Shown: positions 20,289-32,489 of the stretch, one piece after another
Numbering within the stretch: the stretch's first letter is position 1
How the letters are laid out: every line of letters begins with the position of its first letter
Assembly: GCF_020567375.1 (NCBI RefSeq)
Contig: NZ_JAJBZM010000003.1
Coordinates: 387,333-451,332 of the forward strand
DNA from: Janibacter melonis
Lineage (GTDB): Bacteria > Actinomycetota > Actinomycetes > Actinomycetales > Dermatophilaceae
Direction: 5' to 3'
Length of the DNA: 64,000 bases
Program-made: the position numbers and the translations under genes
The notes under the pieces: model-generated
Told to the model about the DNA's origin: nothing
Databases searched by the model: none
Seen by the model: only the letters and a program-made list of their open reading frames with translations

Positions 20289-20493
20289 TCACCCGGCTGC
20301 ACCCCGAGGGGGGCTTGCGGTAACAGATCCTTGACCGCTACGGGGGATGACGTTGACCAAATTCTTGCAAAGACCGGCGCGGGTCTGCTCGCCCGCCCTA
20401 GTGTGGCGAGCACGGCGCTGATCGCGCCAGCACAGAGGTCGTCATTCATGGTCAGGGGGGTCTGACCAGGCGACTTGGGGTGGGGAGACCTGG
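20289..20493 (+). promoter_or_regulatory. Leader region of the sugar transferase gene
   Basis: A TAGTGT -10 (20399-20404) in a GCCCTAGTGTGGC context is followed by two small hairpins: GGCGC/GCGCC near 20414-20428, and GGTCAG/CTGACC at about 20450-20467 around a GGGGGT loop. A GGGGAG-containing ribosome-binding region precedes ATG 20494. The transcript leader would be about 80 nt. No known riboswitch fits; the region upstream of 20350 shows nothing more. Confidence 0.35.
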
Positions 20494-22014
20494 ATGAGCC
20501 ATACCTTGGACCAGGGCGGATCAGACGTCCTGGGTGTCCTCGGGCGCACGAGCGCCCCGGCGGGCACAGCGAGCACGACCGTCCCACGGGCGGGCACCAA
20601 CGCCTTCGTCAAGACGCGCGCGGCGATGATCGCCGCCGACACCGTGATGATCAGCATCGCCGCCCTGGCCGCTCTCGTGCTGCGCTCGCAGACGCAGTGG
20701 CTGGCGTCGATCGGCGTCACCGAGCAGCTCGGTGACTTTCCCCGAGAGGTGGCGCCCCAGCTCAGCCTGCTGTGGCTGCTCGCCCTGTGGGCCTTCGGTG
20801 CGCAGTCGCCACGACGCACCGGGGTCGGCTCGTGGGAGTACCAGCGGGTGCTCACCGCCTCGCTGGGGACCGCGGCCTTCGTCGGCATCGGTGCCTACAT
20901 GGTGCAGACCGAGCTCTCGCGCGGCTTCTTCGTCATCTTCTTCGGCATCGGCACGACGCTGCTGCTCGTCGGCCGGCTCGCGCTGCGCCGGGCGATCCAG
21001 CGGGCCCACGTGCGCGGTCACTTCCGCAGCCGGGTCCTCGTCGCCGGCACGGACCGGCACATCGACGACGTCGCCCGGGTCCTGCGCCGCGAGTCGTGGC
21101 TCGGCTACGAGGTCGTCGGCGCTCTGTCGCCGACGCCCCCGCCGAGCGGGGAGACCCTCGGCGGCGTCGAGGTCGTCGGCGACCCGTCCGCTGTCTCGGC
21201 GGTCCTCGAGCGCACCGACGTCGACGCCATCGTCTTCGCCGACGGCGCCCTGCCGTGCGCCGACGACTTCCGGCGCACCGCGTGGGACCTCGAGTCCCGC
21301 AACGTGCAGATGATCGTCGTGCCCTCGCTGTCGGACATCTCGCGTCAGCGGCTCGACGTGCGACCGGTCGCCGGTCTGCCCTTCGTGCACGTCGAGCGGC
21401 CGCAGCGCGACCTGCCGATGCGGGTGTGCAAGCGCATCTTCGACGTCGTCGGCTCGGGCCTGCTGCTCCTGCTCCTGTCGCCGGTGACGCTGATCGTCGC
21501 CCTCGCGATCGTCCTCGACGACCGCGGCCCGGTGCTCTTCCGGCAGCGCAGGGTGGGCATCGCCGGGCAGCACTTCGACTGCTTCAAGTTCCGCTCGATG
21601 TGCCAGGACGCGGACGCCGTGCTCCAGCGGCTCACCGAGAGCAACGAGGGCAGCGGGGTCCTCTTCAAGATGAAGGCCGACCCGCGGATCACCCGCGTCG
21701 GTCGGGTGCTGCGTCGCTACTCGCTCGACGAGCTGCCCCAGCTGCTCAACGTCTTCGCCGGGCACATGAGCCTCGTCGGCCCCCGGCCCCCGCTGCCGCG
21801 GGAGGTCGACGCCTACGAGGGAGACATCGTCCAGCGGCTGCGCGTGCGCCCGGGGATGACGGGCCTGTGGCAGGTCTCCGGCCGCTCCGACCTGTCGTGG
21901 GAGGACACCGTGCGGCTCGACCTGTACTACGCCGACAACTGGTCCATCACCCAGGACGCGATGATCTTGCTGCGCACCGTCAAGGCCGTCGTCGGCGGCC
22001 GAGGGGCGTACTAG
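20494..22014 (+). CDS. Polyprenyl glycosylphosphotransferase (priming sugar transferase, WbaP/EPS type)
   Basis: 506 aa. Four or five N-terminal helices (about 45-165), a CoA-binding-like Rossmann domain (about 175-300), then one re-entrant membrane helix (KRIFDVVGSG, about 313-340) and the C-terminal bacterial sugar transferase domain. The latter carries RQRRVGIAGQHFDCFKFRSM, RRYSLDELPQLLNV, MSLVGPRPPLP and RPGMTGLWQVSGRSD. It transfers a sugar-1-phosphate from a nucleotide sugar to undecaprenyl phosphate, the first step of exopolysaccharide or capsule synthesis. It is an orphan here: no flippase, polymerase or other glycosyltransferase follows, and galK lies on the other strand. Confidence 0.92.
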   Translation: MSHTLDQGGSDVLGVLGRTSAPAGTASTTVPRAGTNAFVKTRAAMIAADTVMISIAALAALVLRSQTQWLASIGVTEQLGDFPREVAPQLSLLWLLALWAFGAQSPRRTGVGSWEYQRVLTASLGTAAFVGIGAYMVQTELSRGFFVIFFGIGTTLLLVGRLALRRAIQRAHVRGHFRSRVLVAGTDRHIDDVARVLRRESWLGYEVVGALSPTPPPSGETLGGVEVVGDPSAVSAVLERTDVDAIVFADGALPCADDFRRTAWDLESRNVQMIVVPSLSDISRQRLDVRPVAGLPFVHVERPQRDLPMRVCKRIFDVVGSGLLLLLLSPVTLIVALAIVLDDRGPVLFRQRRVGIAGQHFDCFKFRSMCQDADAVLQRLTESNEGSGVLFKMKADPRITRVGRVLRRYSLDELPQLLNVFAGHMSLVGPRPPLPREVDAYEGDIVQRLRVRPGMTGLWQVSGRSDLSWEDTVRLDLYYADNWSITQDAMILLRTVKAVVGGRGAY

Positions 22015-22053
22015 GACCCCGGGGGAAGGGGAGAGCAGGGGGACCGGGGGGAG

Positions 22054-23199
<1,146 letters not shown>

Positions 23200-23266
23200 G
23201 CGCTGACGCTACCCACCCGGCGGGAGCCGCGGCGGTGCGCGGGGGGCGGCCTGACATGATGAGCGC

Positions 23267-24286
23267 ATGCCGGACGCCACTCCCGCCACCCCGCCGCGCT
23301 CCCTGTCAGGGATGCAGCCGACGAGCGACTCGCTCCACCTCGGCAACTACCTCGGGGCGCTCGTCAACTGGGTCGAGCTGCAGGAGCGCACCGACGCCTT
23401 CTACTTCGTCGCGGACCTCCACGCGCAGACCGTGCCGACCGACCCCGAGGTCATCCGTCGCCGCACCCGGGTGACGGCTGCCCAGTTCATCGCCGGAGGG
23501 GTCGACCCCGAGCGCTCGGCGCTCTTCTGCCAGAGCCACGTGCGCGAGCACACAGAGGTCGCCTGGATCCTCGCCTGCCAGACCGGTTTCGGCGAGATGA
23601 GCCGGATGACGCAGTTCAAGGACAAGACGACGAAGGGGCAGAACGCCAACGTCGGGCTCTTCACCTACCCGGTCCTCATGGCGAGCGACATCCTGCTCTA
23701 CCGGCCCGACTTCGTGCCGGTGGGCGACGACCAGCGCCAGCACCTCGAGATCACCCGCGATCTCGCGACCCGCTTCAACTCCCGCTTCGGTCAGACCTTC
23801 ACCGTGCCCGAGCCGTACATCCTCAAGGAGTCGGCGCGGATCATGGACCTCCAGGAGCCGCAGAACAAGATGTCGGGGTCGACCTCGCCGGACAAGGGCC
23901 TGCTCCTGCTGAGCGACGAGCCGGCCCGGCTGGCCAAGAAGGTGCGCTCGGCCGTCACCGACACCGACGGCGAGATCCGCTTCGACCCCGAGACCAAGGC
24001 CGGGGTCTCGAACCTGCTGACGATCCACTCGGCGATGTCGCGCCGGCCGGTCGCCGAGCTCGTCGCCGAGTACGCCGGGCGCGGCTACGGCGACCTCAAG
24101 AAGGCCGTTGCCGAGGCGGTCGTCGCCGCGGTCGAGCCCTTCCAGGCCCGGATGAGCGAGCTCATGGACGACCCGGCCGAGCTCGACCGGATCCTCGCGA
24201 AGGGGGCCGCGCGGGCCACCGAGATCGCCCGTCCGACCCGCGACGCCGTGTACGACGCGGTCGGCGTCCTCCCGGCGCAGCGCTGA
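23267..24286 (+). CDS. trpS: Tryptophanyl-tRNA synthetase
   Basis: 339 aa, class Ic aminoacyl-tRNA synthetase, normal length. The HIGH-type motif reads HLGN (24-27) and the KMSKS-type loop reads KMSGS (201-205); [19 protein letters not shown] is the typical tryptophan-pocket block. ATG 23267 lies 6 nt after CATGAT, with no ribosome-binding site, suggesting a leaderless message. The downstream 2'-5' RNA ligase-like gene starts 9 bp after its stop and is probably co-transcribed. Confidence 0.97.
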   Translation: MPDATPATPPRSLSGMQPTSDSLHLGNYLGALVNWVELQERTDAFYFVADLHAQTVPTDPEVIRRRTRVTAAQFIAGGVDPERSALFCQSHVREHTEVAWILACQTGFGEMSRMTQFKDKTTKGQNANVGLFTYPVLMASDILLYRPDFVPVGDDQRQHLEITRDLATRFNSRFGQTFTVPEPYILKESARIMDLQEPQNKMSGSTSPDKGLLLLSDEPARLAKKVRSAVTDTDGEIRFDPETKAGVSNLLTIHSAMSRRPVAELVAEYAGRGYGDLKKAVAEAVVAAVEPFQARMSELMDDPAELDRILAKGAARATEIARPTRDAVYDAVGVLPAQR

Positions 24287-24295
24287 GGCCGGCCG

Positions 24296-24811
24296 GTGGC
24301 GACCTACGGCGTCTCGATCTCGATCCCCCCGCCCTGGGGAGACGAGCTGCAGTCGCGCCGTGAGGACTACGGCGACCCGCTCGCCTACGCGATCCCGCCG
24401 CACGTGACCCTGCTGCCCCCGACGCAGGTCGAGGACGAGGCCCTGCCGGCCTTCGAGGAGCACCTCCGGCTCGTCGGGGCGCGCTTCGCCCCCTTCGAGA
24501 TGCTGCTGCGCGGCACGGGGACCTTCCGCCCGATCAGCCCCGTCGTCTTCGTCCAGGTCGCGTCGGGCATCCCGTGGTGCGAGATGCTCGAGCAGGCCGT
24601 GCGCTCCGGGCCCGTCGAGCGCGAGCTCGACTTCCCCTACCACCCGCACGTCACCGTCGCCCACGCCGTCGCCGAGCACCACCTCGACGAGGCCTTCGAC
24701 GGGCTTGCGCACTTCGAGGCCCGTTTCGAGGTCGCCGACTTCCACCTCTACCGGCACGGCGAGGACTCGGTGTGGCGCCCGGTCGCCGACTTCGCGCTCA
24801 CCGGGACCTGA
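24296..24811 (+). CDS. 2'-5' RNA ligase / 2H phosphoesterase family protein
   Basis: 171 aa. Both HxT catalytic motifs of the 2H superfamily are present: H36-T38 in PHVTLL and H118-T120 in PHVTVA. Members are cyclic phosphodiesterases or 2'-5' RNA ligases acting on RNA ends or nucleotides; the natural substrate in actinobacteria is unclear. It starts with GTG 9 bp after trpS, a linkage common in this phylum. Its last 14 bp overlap the end of the convergent glycosyltransferase gene. Confidence 0.88.
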   Translation: MATYGVSISIPPPWGDELQSRREDYGDPLAYAIPPHVTLLPPTQVEDEALPAFEEHLRLVGARFAPFEMLLRGTGTFRPISPVVFVQVASGIPWCEMLEQAVRSGPVERELDFPYHPHVTVAHAVAEHHLDEAFDGLAHFEARFEVADFHLYRHGEDSVWRPVADFALTGT

Positions 24812-25970
24812 CCGACTCCTCTGCGCCGGCGAGCACGCGCTCGTAGTGACCGACGAGCTGGCCGGTGAGGGCCGACCACGACCGGTCCGCGACGTGCTCG
24901 GCGCCGGCCCGTCCCATCCGGGACCGCAGCGAGGCGTCCCCGACGATCGGCGCGGCGGCTGCCCGGAGGGAACCCGGCACCGCCGGGTCGTACAGGGCAC
25001 CGCTCACCCCGTCGGCGACGAGGTCCAGCGGGCCGCCCGCGGCCGGGGCGACGACCGGCAGACCGGTCGCCGCCGCCTCCTGCAGGGTCTGGCCGAAGGT
25101 CTCCTTCGTCCCCGTGTGCACGAAGACGTCGAGCGCCGCGTAGGCCCGGGCGAGGGCGTCGCCGGTGCGCGGTCCGAGGAAGGCGGGCGGCAGGTTGGGG
25201 CGACGCCCGCTGCTCGCGACCGCCTCGCTGAGCCGCGCCCCGAGCTCGTTACGGCTCGGCCCCTCGCCGACGAGGACGAGACGGGTGCCGGGCAGGTGCG
25301 CCAGCTCGACGAGCCGGTGCAGCTCCTTCTCCGGGGCGAGCCGACCGACGTAGCCGAGGAGCACCTCGCCGCCGGGGGCCAGCGCCTGGCGCAGCGCGAG
25401 CGTGCCCTCCTCCTCGCGCCACCTCGGGGCGAAGAGCCGGGTGTCGACGCCGCGACCCCACAGGGCGGTGCGCGGGATCCCGTGCGCGCGCAGGTCCTCA
25501 AGGGTGGGGCGGGAGGGGGCGAGGGTGAGGTCGACCTGGTCGTGGAGGCGCCGCAGCCACCGCCAGACGAGGGAGCCGGCCCCGCGGCCGATCGCGCCCG
25601 GGCCGTGCTGCTCGACGTACGAGGGCATGTCGGTCTGGTAGATCGCGACGGTCGGCACCTGCGTCAGCGCGGCGTCGCGCACCCCGCGGGCACCGACGAG
25701 GAAGGGCGAGGCGAGGTGGAGCACGTCCGGCTCGAAGTCGTCGAGGGCTCGTCGCACCGCCGTCGTCGGCACCCCGGCCCGGAAGCCGCGGACGGTGACA
25801 CCGGGCAGCCGGTGCACGGGCCGCCCCGCGTAGGTCGCCGGGCCCGGGCCGGGCGCGATGACGAGGGTCTCGTGGCCCTGGGCGGCGAGCTCCTCGCTCA
25901 CCCGGCACACGCTCGTCGTCACGCCGTTGAGGCTCGGCAGGAAGGACTCGGTCGCGATCGCCACTCTCAC
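24798..25970 (-). CDS. GT4 family glycosyltransferase (MgtA-like alpha-mannosyltransferase)
   Basis: 390 aa, GT-B fold. The start GTG 25970 gives MRVAIATESFLPSLNGVTTSV, the conserved N-terminus of the mycobacterial and corynebacterial MgtA/PimB' group; upstream codons in the same frame are not coding. The C-terminal nucleotide-sugar domain carries GYVGRLAPEKELHRL and the EX7E motif in FVHTGTKETFGQTLQEAAATGLPVVA. Family members add mannose from GDP-mannose to lipid acceptors (glycolipids, lipomannan). The divergent neighbour makes GDP-mannose, which supports that reading. Confidence 0.88.
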   Translation of the reverse strand: MRVAIATESFLPSLNGVTTSVCRVSEELAAQGHETLVIAPGPGPATYAGRPVHRLPGVTVRGFRAGVPTTAVRRALDDFEPDVLHLASPFLVGARGVRDAALTQVPTVAIYQTDMPSYVEQHGPGAIGRGAGSLVWRWLRRLHDQVDLTLAPSRPTLEDLRAHGIPRTALWGRGVDTRLFAPRWREEEGTLALRQALAPGGEVLLGYVGRLAPEKELHRLVELAHLPGTRLVLVGEGPSRNELGARLSEAVASSGRRPNLPPAFLGPRTGDALARAYAALDVFVHTGTKETFGQTLQEAAATGLPVVAPAAGGPLDLVADGVSGALYDPAVPGSLRAAAAPIVGDASLRSRMGRAGAEHVADRSWSALTGQLVGHYERVLAGAEESVRSR

Positions 25971-26090
25971 GCCGACCACGGTCCTCGGCGTGCGCGCCCA
26001 GGGGGTGACGTCGGGGGAGGTGTCGGGTGACGGGCGGGTGACGTGTCGGCGCCGCCGGGGGGCGAAGGGGGAGCCGGTACCGTCGCGGCC

Positions 26091-27218
26091 ATGACCGAGG
26101 AGACCGGCGCCACGCCGGACGCGCAGCCGCAGACCGCCACCGGACCGATCCCGGGCTTCTGGGCCGTCGTCCCCGCGGGCGGTGCCGGCACCCGGCTGTG
26201 GCCGGTCTCGAGGGCCGGCTCGCCGAAGTTCCTCCACGACCTCACCGGCAGCGGGCGCACCCTCCTCCAGGCCACGGTCGACCGGCTGCGTCCCCTCGCC
26301 GGCCAGCGGGTCGTCGTCGTCACCGGCGCCGCCCACACCGCGGCGGTGTCGGCGCAGCTGCCCGACCTCGCGCCGGACCAGCTCCTCGCCGAGCCCAGCC
26401 CGCGCGACTCCATGGCGGCCATCGCCTGGGCGGCCGCGGTCCTCGAGGCGCGCGACCCCGAGGCCGTGCTCGGGTCCTTCGCCGCCGACCACGTCATCAC
26501 CGGGGAGGGCGCCTTCGCCGGTGCCGTCGCCGAGGCGGTCGACGTCGCGCGCGAAGGCTACGTCGTGACGATCGGCATCGACCCCACCTACCCCGCGACG
26601 GGCTTCGGGTACATCCAGACCGGACGCCCGCTGCGCGGCTTCAGCACCGCCTGCCGGGTGCGCCAGTTCGTCGAGAAGCCCGACGCCGAGCGTGCGGCCC
26701 GCTACCTCGCCACCGGTGAGTTCCGGTGGAACGCCGGCATGTTCGTCGTGCGGGCGGGCACCCTGCTCGACCTGCTCGGCCGCTGGCACCCCGAGCTCGC
26801 CGCGGGCGCCCGTGCGCTCGCCGCCGACCCGGCGCGGCTCGACGAGCTCTGGCCGGACCTGGAGAAGATCGCCATCGACCACGCCGTGGCCGAGCCGGCC
26901 GCCGACGAGGGCCTCGTCGCCGTCGTGCCCGGCACCTTCGGGTGGGACGACATCGGTGACTTCGGGTCGTTGTCGGGGATCCTGCCCGGCGCGCACGACG
27001 GGACGACGGTCGTCGGCGACCCGGGGCAGGTGCAGTCCGTCGACTCCAGCGGCATCGTCGTCAGCGAGTCGGGGCGGATGGTCGCGCTCGTCGGGGTGCA
27101 CGACATCGTCGTCGTCGAGACCGACGACGCCCTCCTCGTGACGACCCGGGCCCGCGCGCAGGACGTCAAGCGCGTCGTCGAGTCGCTCAAGGCCGCCGGC
27201 CGCGACGAGCTCGTGTGA
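26091..27218 (+). CDS. manC: Mannose-1-phosphate guanylyltransferase
   Basis: 375 aa. The nucleotidyltransferase signature PAGGAGTRLWPVSRAGSPK lies near residues 30-48, followed by SPRDSMAAIAWAA, FGYIQTG and FVEKP motifs characteristic of GDP-mannose pyrophosphorylases. No C-terminal isomerase domain is fused. It makes GDP-mannose from GTP and mannose-1-phosphate, donor for the divergent MgtA-like transferase. TACCGT (26078-26083) lies 7 nt before ATG 26091, so transcription is probably leaderless. Confidence 0.93.
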   Translation: MTEETGATPDAQPQTATGPIPGFWAVVPAGGAGTRLWPVSRAGSPKFLHDLTGSGRTLLQATVDRLRPLAGQRVVVVTGAAHTAAVSAQLPDLAPDQLLAEPSPRDSMAAIAWAAAVLEARDPEAVLGSFAADHVITGEGAFAGAVAEAVDVAREGYVVTIGIDPTYPATGFGYIQTGRPLRGFSTACRVRQFVEKPDAERAARYLATGEFRWNAGMFVVRAGTLLDLLGRWHPELAAGARALAADPARLDELWPDLEKIAIDHAVAEPAADEGLVAVVPGTFGWDDIGDFGSLSGILPGAHDGTTVVGDPGQVQSVDSSGIVVSESGRMVALVGVHDIVVVETDDALLVTTRARAQDVKRVVESLKAAGRDELV

Positions 27219-27286
27219 CAGGGGTGTCCACGGCGGGCGGGGTCGCCGAGGCGTCGCGCACACCCCGAGTAGGGTGGTGAGCCGAC

Positions 27287-28486
27287 ATGACCGCACCTCT
27301 CGCCCCGACGCTGCTGCGTGTCGTCGACGACCTCGTCCCCGAGCTCCTCACCTTCCGGCGAGACCTCCACGCCCACCCCGAGCTGGGCTTCGCCGAGCAC
27401 CGCACGACGCAGCGCCTGCGCGAGCGGCTGGCCGCGAGCGGGCTCGTGCCCCAGGACGTCGGCCCGACCGGTGTCGTCGTCGACCTCGGGGACCCGGACC
27501 CGGCACGACGGGTCGCCCTGCGCGGTGACATCGACGCCCTGCCGATCCGCGAGCGGACCGGTCTGGACTGGGCCTCGACCGTCGACGGGGTGTGCCACGC
27601 CTGCGGCCACGACGTCCACACGACGGTTCTGCTCGGCGCCGGCCTGGCCCTGGCGAGCGTCGCCGACGAGCTGGCCGAGCGCCGCGTCGGGGTCCGGCTC
27701 GTCTTCCAGCCCGCGGAGGAGGCGATGCCCGGCGGTGCCGAGCGCTTCGTCGAGCTCGGCGTCATGGAGGGTGTCGACATCGCCTACGCGGTGCACTGCG
27801 ACCCCTCGATCGACGTCGGCGAGGTCGGGCTCAAGGAGGGGCCGCTCACGGCGGCCGCCGACAAGGTGCGGATCACGCTCGGCGGTCGCGGCGGGCACAC
27901 CTCGCGCCCCCACCTCACCGAGGACCTCACCTTCGCCCTGGCCAAGGTCGTCACCGAGGTGCCGGCGATCCTCTCGCGCCGGATGGACCCGCGCTCGGGC
28001 GTCGCGCTCGTGTGGGGCCAGCTCCACGCAGGCGGCGCCGCCAACGTCATCCCCTCGACCGGTCACGCGGAGGGCACCCTGCGGATGCTCGACGTCGCGG
28101 TGTGGGACGACATGGAGGAGCTGCTCACGCAGGTCGTCCACGAGGTCGTCGACCCGTACGGCGTGCGCGCCCGTGTCGACTACGTCCGCGGCGTGCCCCC
28201 GGTCGTCAACGACCCCCGCGCCGTCGCCTCGCTCGGACGGGCGGCGATGACCGCGGGGTTGCGCCCGGTGCCGACCCCGCAGTCGCTCGGCGGCGAGGAC
28301 TTCGGCTGGCTCATCCACGCGAGCAGCGGCGCGATGGCGCGCCTGGGCACCCGCACCCCGGGCGGCACGACGTACGACCTGCACCAGGGCGACCTCGTCG
28401 TCGACGAGGCCGCGGTGCGCGCCGGGACGGCGCTGCTCGCGCTCTCCGCGGCAGGGGAGTGGACCCGGGTCGAGGACCCGGACTGA
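27287..28486 (+). CDS. M20 family metal-dependent amidohydrolase
   Basis: 399 aa. Metal ligands of the M20D group are visible: C106 and H108 in CHACGHDVHTT and E144/E145 in QPAEEAMPGG, plus HCDPSIDVG and the late GGEDFGW block. Such enzymes hydrolyse N-acyl amino acids, indole-amino acid conjugates or p-aminobenzoyl-glutamate; the substrate is unknown. M. tuberculosis carries two similar genes (amiA1/amiB1) next to deoD-pmmB, matching the neighbourhood here. TAGGGT (27270-27275) lies 11 nt before ATG 27287. Confidence 0.9.
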   Translation: MTAPLAPTLLRVVDDLVPELLTFRRDLHAHPELGFAEHRTTQRLRERLAASGLVPQDVGPTGVVVDLGDPDPARRVALRGDIDALPIRERTGLDWASTVDGVCHACGHDVHTTVLLGAGLALASVADELAERRVGVRLVFQPAEEAMPGGAERFVELGVMEGVDIAYAVHCDPSIDVGEVGLKEGPLTAAADKVRITLGGRGGHTSRPHLTEDLTFALAKVVTEVPAILSRRMDPRSGVALVWGQLHAGGAANVIPSTGHAEGTLRMLDVAVWDDMEELLTQVVHEVVDPYGVRARVDYVRGVPPVVNDPRAVASLGRAAMTAGLRPVPTPQSLGGEDFGWLIHASSGAMARLGTRTPGGTTYDLHQGDLVVDEAAVRAGTALLALSAAGEWTRVEDPD

Positions 28487-28638
28487 GGACACCCGCGGGT
28501 CACGCCTGCGTCGCGACTCGGTAACAACCTCCGCCGGTTTCGACGGATCGGTCGGGCTCGTCAGGTTCCGCACCTAGCATGGCGCCGATGACCGCCCCCT
28601 GTCGGTCAGTGCACGAGTTTCGACGAAGGAGAGCAACT

Positions 28639-29682
28639 GTGCGCCACTCCCTGATCAAGGCTGCCGCGGTCTCGTCGGTCGCCGCCCTGTCCCTCGCCGC
28701 CTGTGGCGGCTCCGACTCCACCGGGGACTCGACCTCGGCCGAGGGCGGCAGCGGTTCCGACGTCAAGGCCTGCCTGGCCTACGACGTGGGCGGCCGCGGC
28801 GACCAGTCCTTCAACGACTCGGCCGCCAAGGGCCTGGACAAGGCCAAGGACGAGCTCAAGGTCGAGACCGCCGAGGTCGAGGCCTCCCAGGGCGAGAACG
28901 ACGCCGCCCGCGAGGACCGCCTCAACCAGCTCATCGAGAGCGGCTGCACCGACATCATCGCGGTCGGCTACATCTACGCGAAGGCCGTCGGCGGCGCCGC
29001 CAAGGAGAACTCCGACATCCAGTTCGCGATCATCGACGACGCGTCGGAGGACTCCGCGGGCGAGAACGTCGCGCAGCTGACCTTCGCGGAGGAGCAGGGC
29101 TCCTACCTCGTCGGCGCCGCCGCGGCGCTGAAGTCCAAGAGCAACAAGGTCGGCTTCATCGGCGGTGTCGACGTGCCGCTCATCAACAAGTTCCAGGCGG
29201 GCTTCGAGGCCGGCGCCAAGGCCGTCAACCCCGACATCGAGGTGAGCACGAAGTACCTCGCCGAGGACGGCTCCGGCTTCGCCGACCCGGCCAAGGGCCA
29301 GACCGCTGCCGAGGGCATGTACGACAACGGCGCCGACGTGGTCTACCACGCCGCCGGCGGCTCGGGCTCCGGCGTCTTCAAGGCCGCCAAGGCCGCCAAG
29401 AAGATGGCGATCGGCGTCGACTCCGACCAGGCGCTCACCGCCGAGGAGGACGTCCGCGACGTCATCCTCACCTCGATGGTCAAGAACGTCGACGTCGCGG
29501 TCTTCGACCACATCAAGGCCGTGACCGAGGGCGACATGCAGTCCGGCAACATCATCTTCGACCTCAAGGCCGGCGGCGTCGACTACTCGACGACCGGTGG
29601 CAAGGTCGACGACATCAAGGACAAGCTCGACGGCTACAAGCAGGAGATCGTCGACGGCAAGGTCACGGTCCCGACCAAGTGA
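28639..29682 (+). CDS. BMP family nucleoside ABC transporter substrate-binding lipoprotein
   Basis: 347 aa from GTG 28639, chosen because GAAGGAG lies about 7 nt upstream and the product begins with a clean lipoprotein signal (lipobox LAAC). The mature part is the BMP/PnrA/Med fold that binds purine nucleosides; SFNDSAAKG near the N-terminus and YHAAGGSGSGVF are typical. It feeds the ABC transporter encoded immediately downstream. A TAGCAT box (28575-28580) gives a leader of about 50 nt. A 14-bp terminator-like hairpin (29713-29746) separates it from the ATPase gene and would allow excess binding protein. Confidence 0.93.
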   Translation: MRHSLIKAAAVSSVAALSLAACGGSDSTGDSTSAEGGSGSDVKACLAYDVGGRGDQSFNDSAAKGLDKAKDELKVETAEVEASQGENDAAREDRLNQLIESGCTDIIAVGYIYAKAVGGAAKENSDIQFAIIDDASEDSAGENVAQLTFAEEQGSYLVGAAAALKSKSNKVGFIGGVDVPLINKFQAGFEAGAKAVNPDIEVSTKYLAEDGSGFADPAKGQTAAEGMYDNGADVVYHAAGGSGSGVFKAAKAAKKMAIGVDSDQALTAEEDVRDVILTSMVKNVDVAVFDHIKAVTEGDMQSGNIIFDLKAGGVDYSTTGGKVDDIKDKLDGYKQEIVDGKVTVPTK

Positions 29683-29712
29683 TCACCGTCGGGCGACCCG
29701 CCTGACGCACCC

Positions 29713-29746
29713 GGCCCGCCCCTCGCGCACCAGCGAGGGGCGGGCC
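29713..29746 (+). terminator. Partial terminator between binding protein and ABC ATPase
   Basis: Perfect 14-bp stem (29713-29726 with 29733-29746) and a 6-nt loop, 31 nt after the lipoprotein stop. Because transporter genes follow in the same direction it probably acts as a leaky terminator or 3' stabiliser. A second promoter (TACTCT 29768-29773) follows. Confidence 0.75.
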
Positions 29747-29767
29747 GTCCGCTCACCACGCAGCGGC

Positions 29768-29773
29768 TACTCT
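29768..29773 (+). promoter_or_regulatory. Putative internal promoter (-10) of the nucleoside transporter genes
   Basis: TACTCT after the hairpin at 29713-29746 would start a transcript near 29780. This matters for the ATPase start: the in-frame TTG at 29773 would then lie upstream of the transcript. Confidence 0.4.
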
Positions 29774-29796
29774 TGCTCCGCCCACGACCACCCCAC

Positions 29797-31385
<1,589 letters not shown>

Positions 31386-31389
<4 letters not shown>

Positions 31390-32489
31390 GTCTCAACCCG
31401 CGTCGTCTGGCGCTCACCCTGGCCGCACCGGCGCTCGCCGTCGTCGTCGCCTTCGTCATCACCAGCCTCGTGCTGCTCGCCGTGGGCGACCCCGTCGGCC
31501 AGGTGTGGTCGACGCTGCTCAAGGAGCCGCGTCCGCGCACGACGGTCAACATCATCAACAGCGCGACGACGTACTACATCGCCGCGGTCGCCGTCGCCAT
31601 CGGCTTCAAGATGAACCTCTTCAACATCGGCGTCGACGGGCAGTACCGGATCGCCTCCTTCGCCGCCGCGATCTTCGCCGGCTACGGGTGGCTCCCGAGC
31701 TGGCTCAACATCATCGTGGCGATGCTCGTCGCGATGGTGACCGGTGGCATCTGGGCGGGCATCGCCGGCTGGCTCAAGATCACCCGCGGGGTGTCCGAGG
31801 TCATCTCGACGATCATGCTCAACACGATCTCCGCCGGTCTCGTCGGCTGGGGGCTGCGCAGCTGGGGCCAGCGCGCCGAGGGCAGCAACGCCCGCTCGAC
31901 GACGCCGATCCCCGAGTCCAACCAGCTCGACGGCTTCGCCCTCGTGCCCGGCGCGGCGAACACGGTCTACACCCTCGTCGCCCTCGCCGTGGTCGTCGGC
32001 GTCCTGTACTGGTTCGTCATCAACAAGACCCGCTTCGGCTTCGACCTGCGGGCGACGGGGCAGTCCGAGTCGGCGGCCGTCGCCTCGGGCGTCAAGGTCA
32101 AGCGGATGGTCCTCATCTCCATCGTCCTGTCCGGTGCCGTCGCCGGTCTCGTCGGGATGCCGGCCTTCTTCGGCGCCGACCACGCCTACGGCAGCAGCTT
32201 CCAGGACGGCGTCGGCTTCGTCGGCATCGGCGTCGCGCTCCTCGGGCGCAACCACCCGGTCGGCATCGCCTTCGCCGCGCTGCTGTGGTCCTGGCTCGAG
32301 AAGGCCTCCGACGGCCTGCAGCTCGAGGCCCAGGTCTCGCCGGCCCTCGTCTACATCATCCAGGGCTCGATCCTCCTGGCCGTCGTCATCGCCTACGAGG
32401 TCGTCCACCGCGTCGAGCGGCGGATGGAGCAGCGCCAGGTGGCGCGCGACCTCGACGCATCCTCCGTCCCCGAAGGAGCCGCAGCGTGA
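31386..32489 (+). CDS. Nucleoside ABC transporter permease 1
   Basis: 367 aa, BPD_transp_2 family (YufP/NupB-like) with about nine helices and the conserved NLFNIGVDGQYRIA motif after helix 2. ATG 31386 overlaps the ATPase stop; the frame is open upstream but only as a shadow of the ATPase gene. Heterodimeric partner of the next permease. The C-terminus is hydrophilic and charged, EVVHRVERRMEQRQVARDL. Confidence 0.92.

Noticed and set aside
20353-20404. Classical -35/-10 promoter for the sugar transferase (TTGACC or TTGCAA with TAGTGT)
   Set aside because: Spacing from either -35 candidate to TAGTGT is 28 bp or more, outside the normal 15-19 bp; only the -10 is kept, at low confidence.
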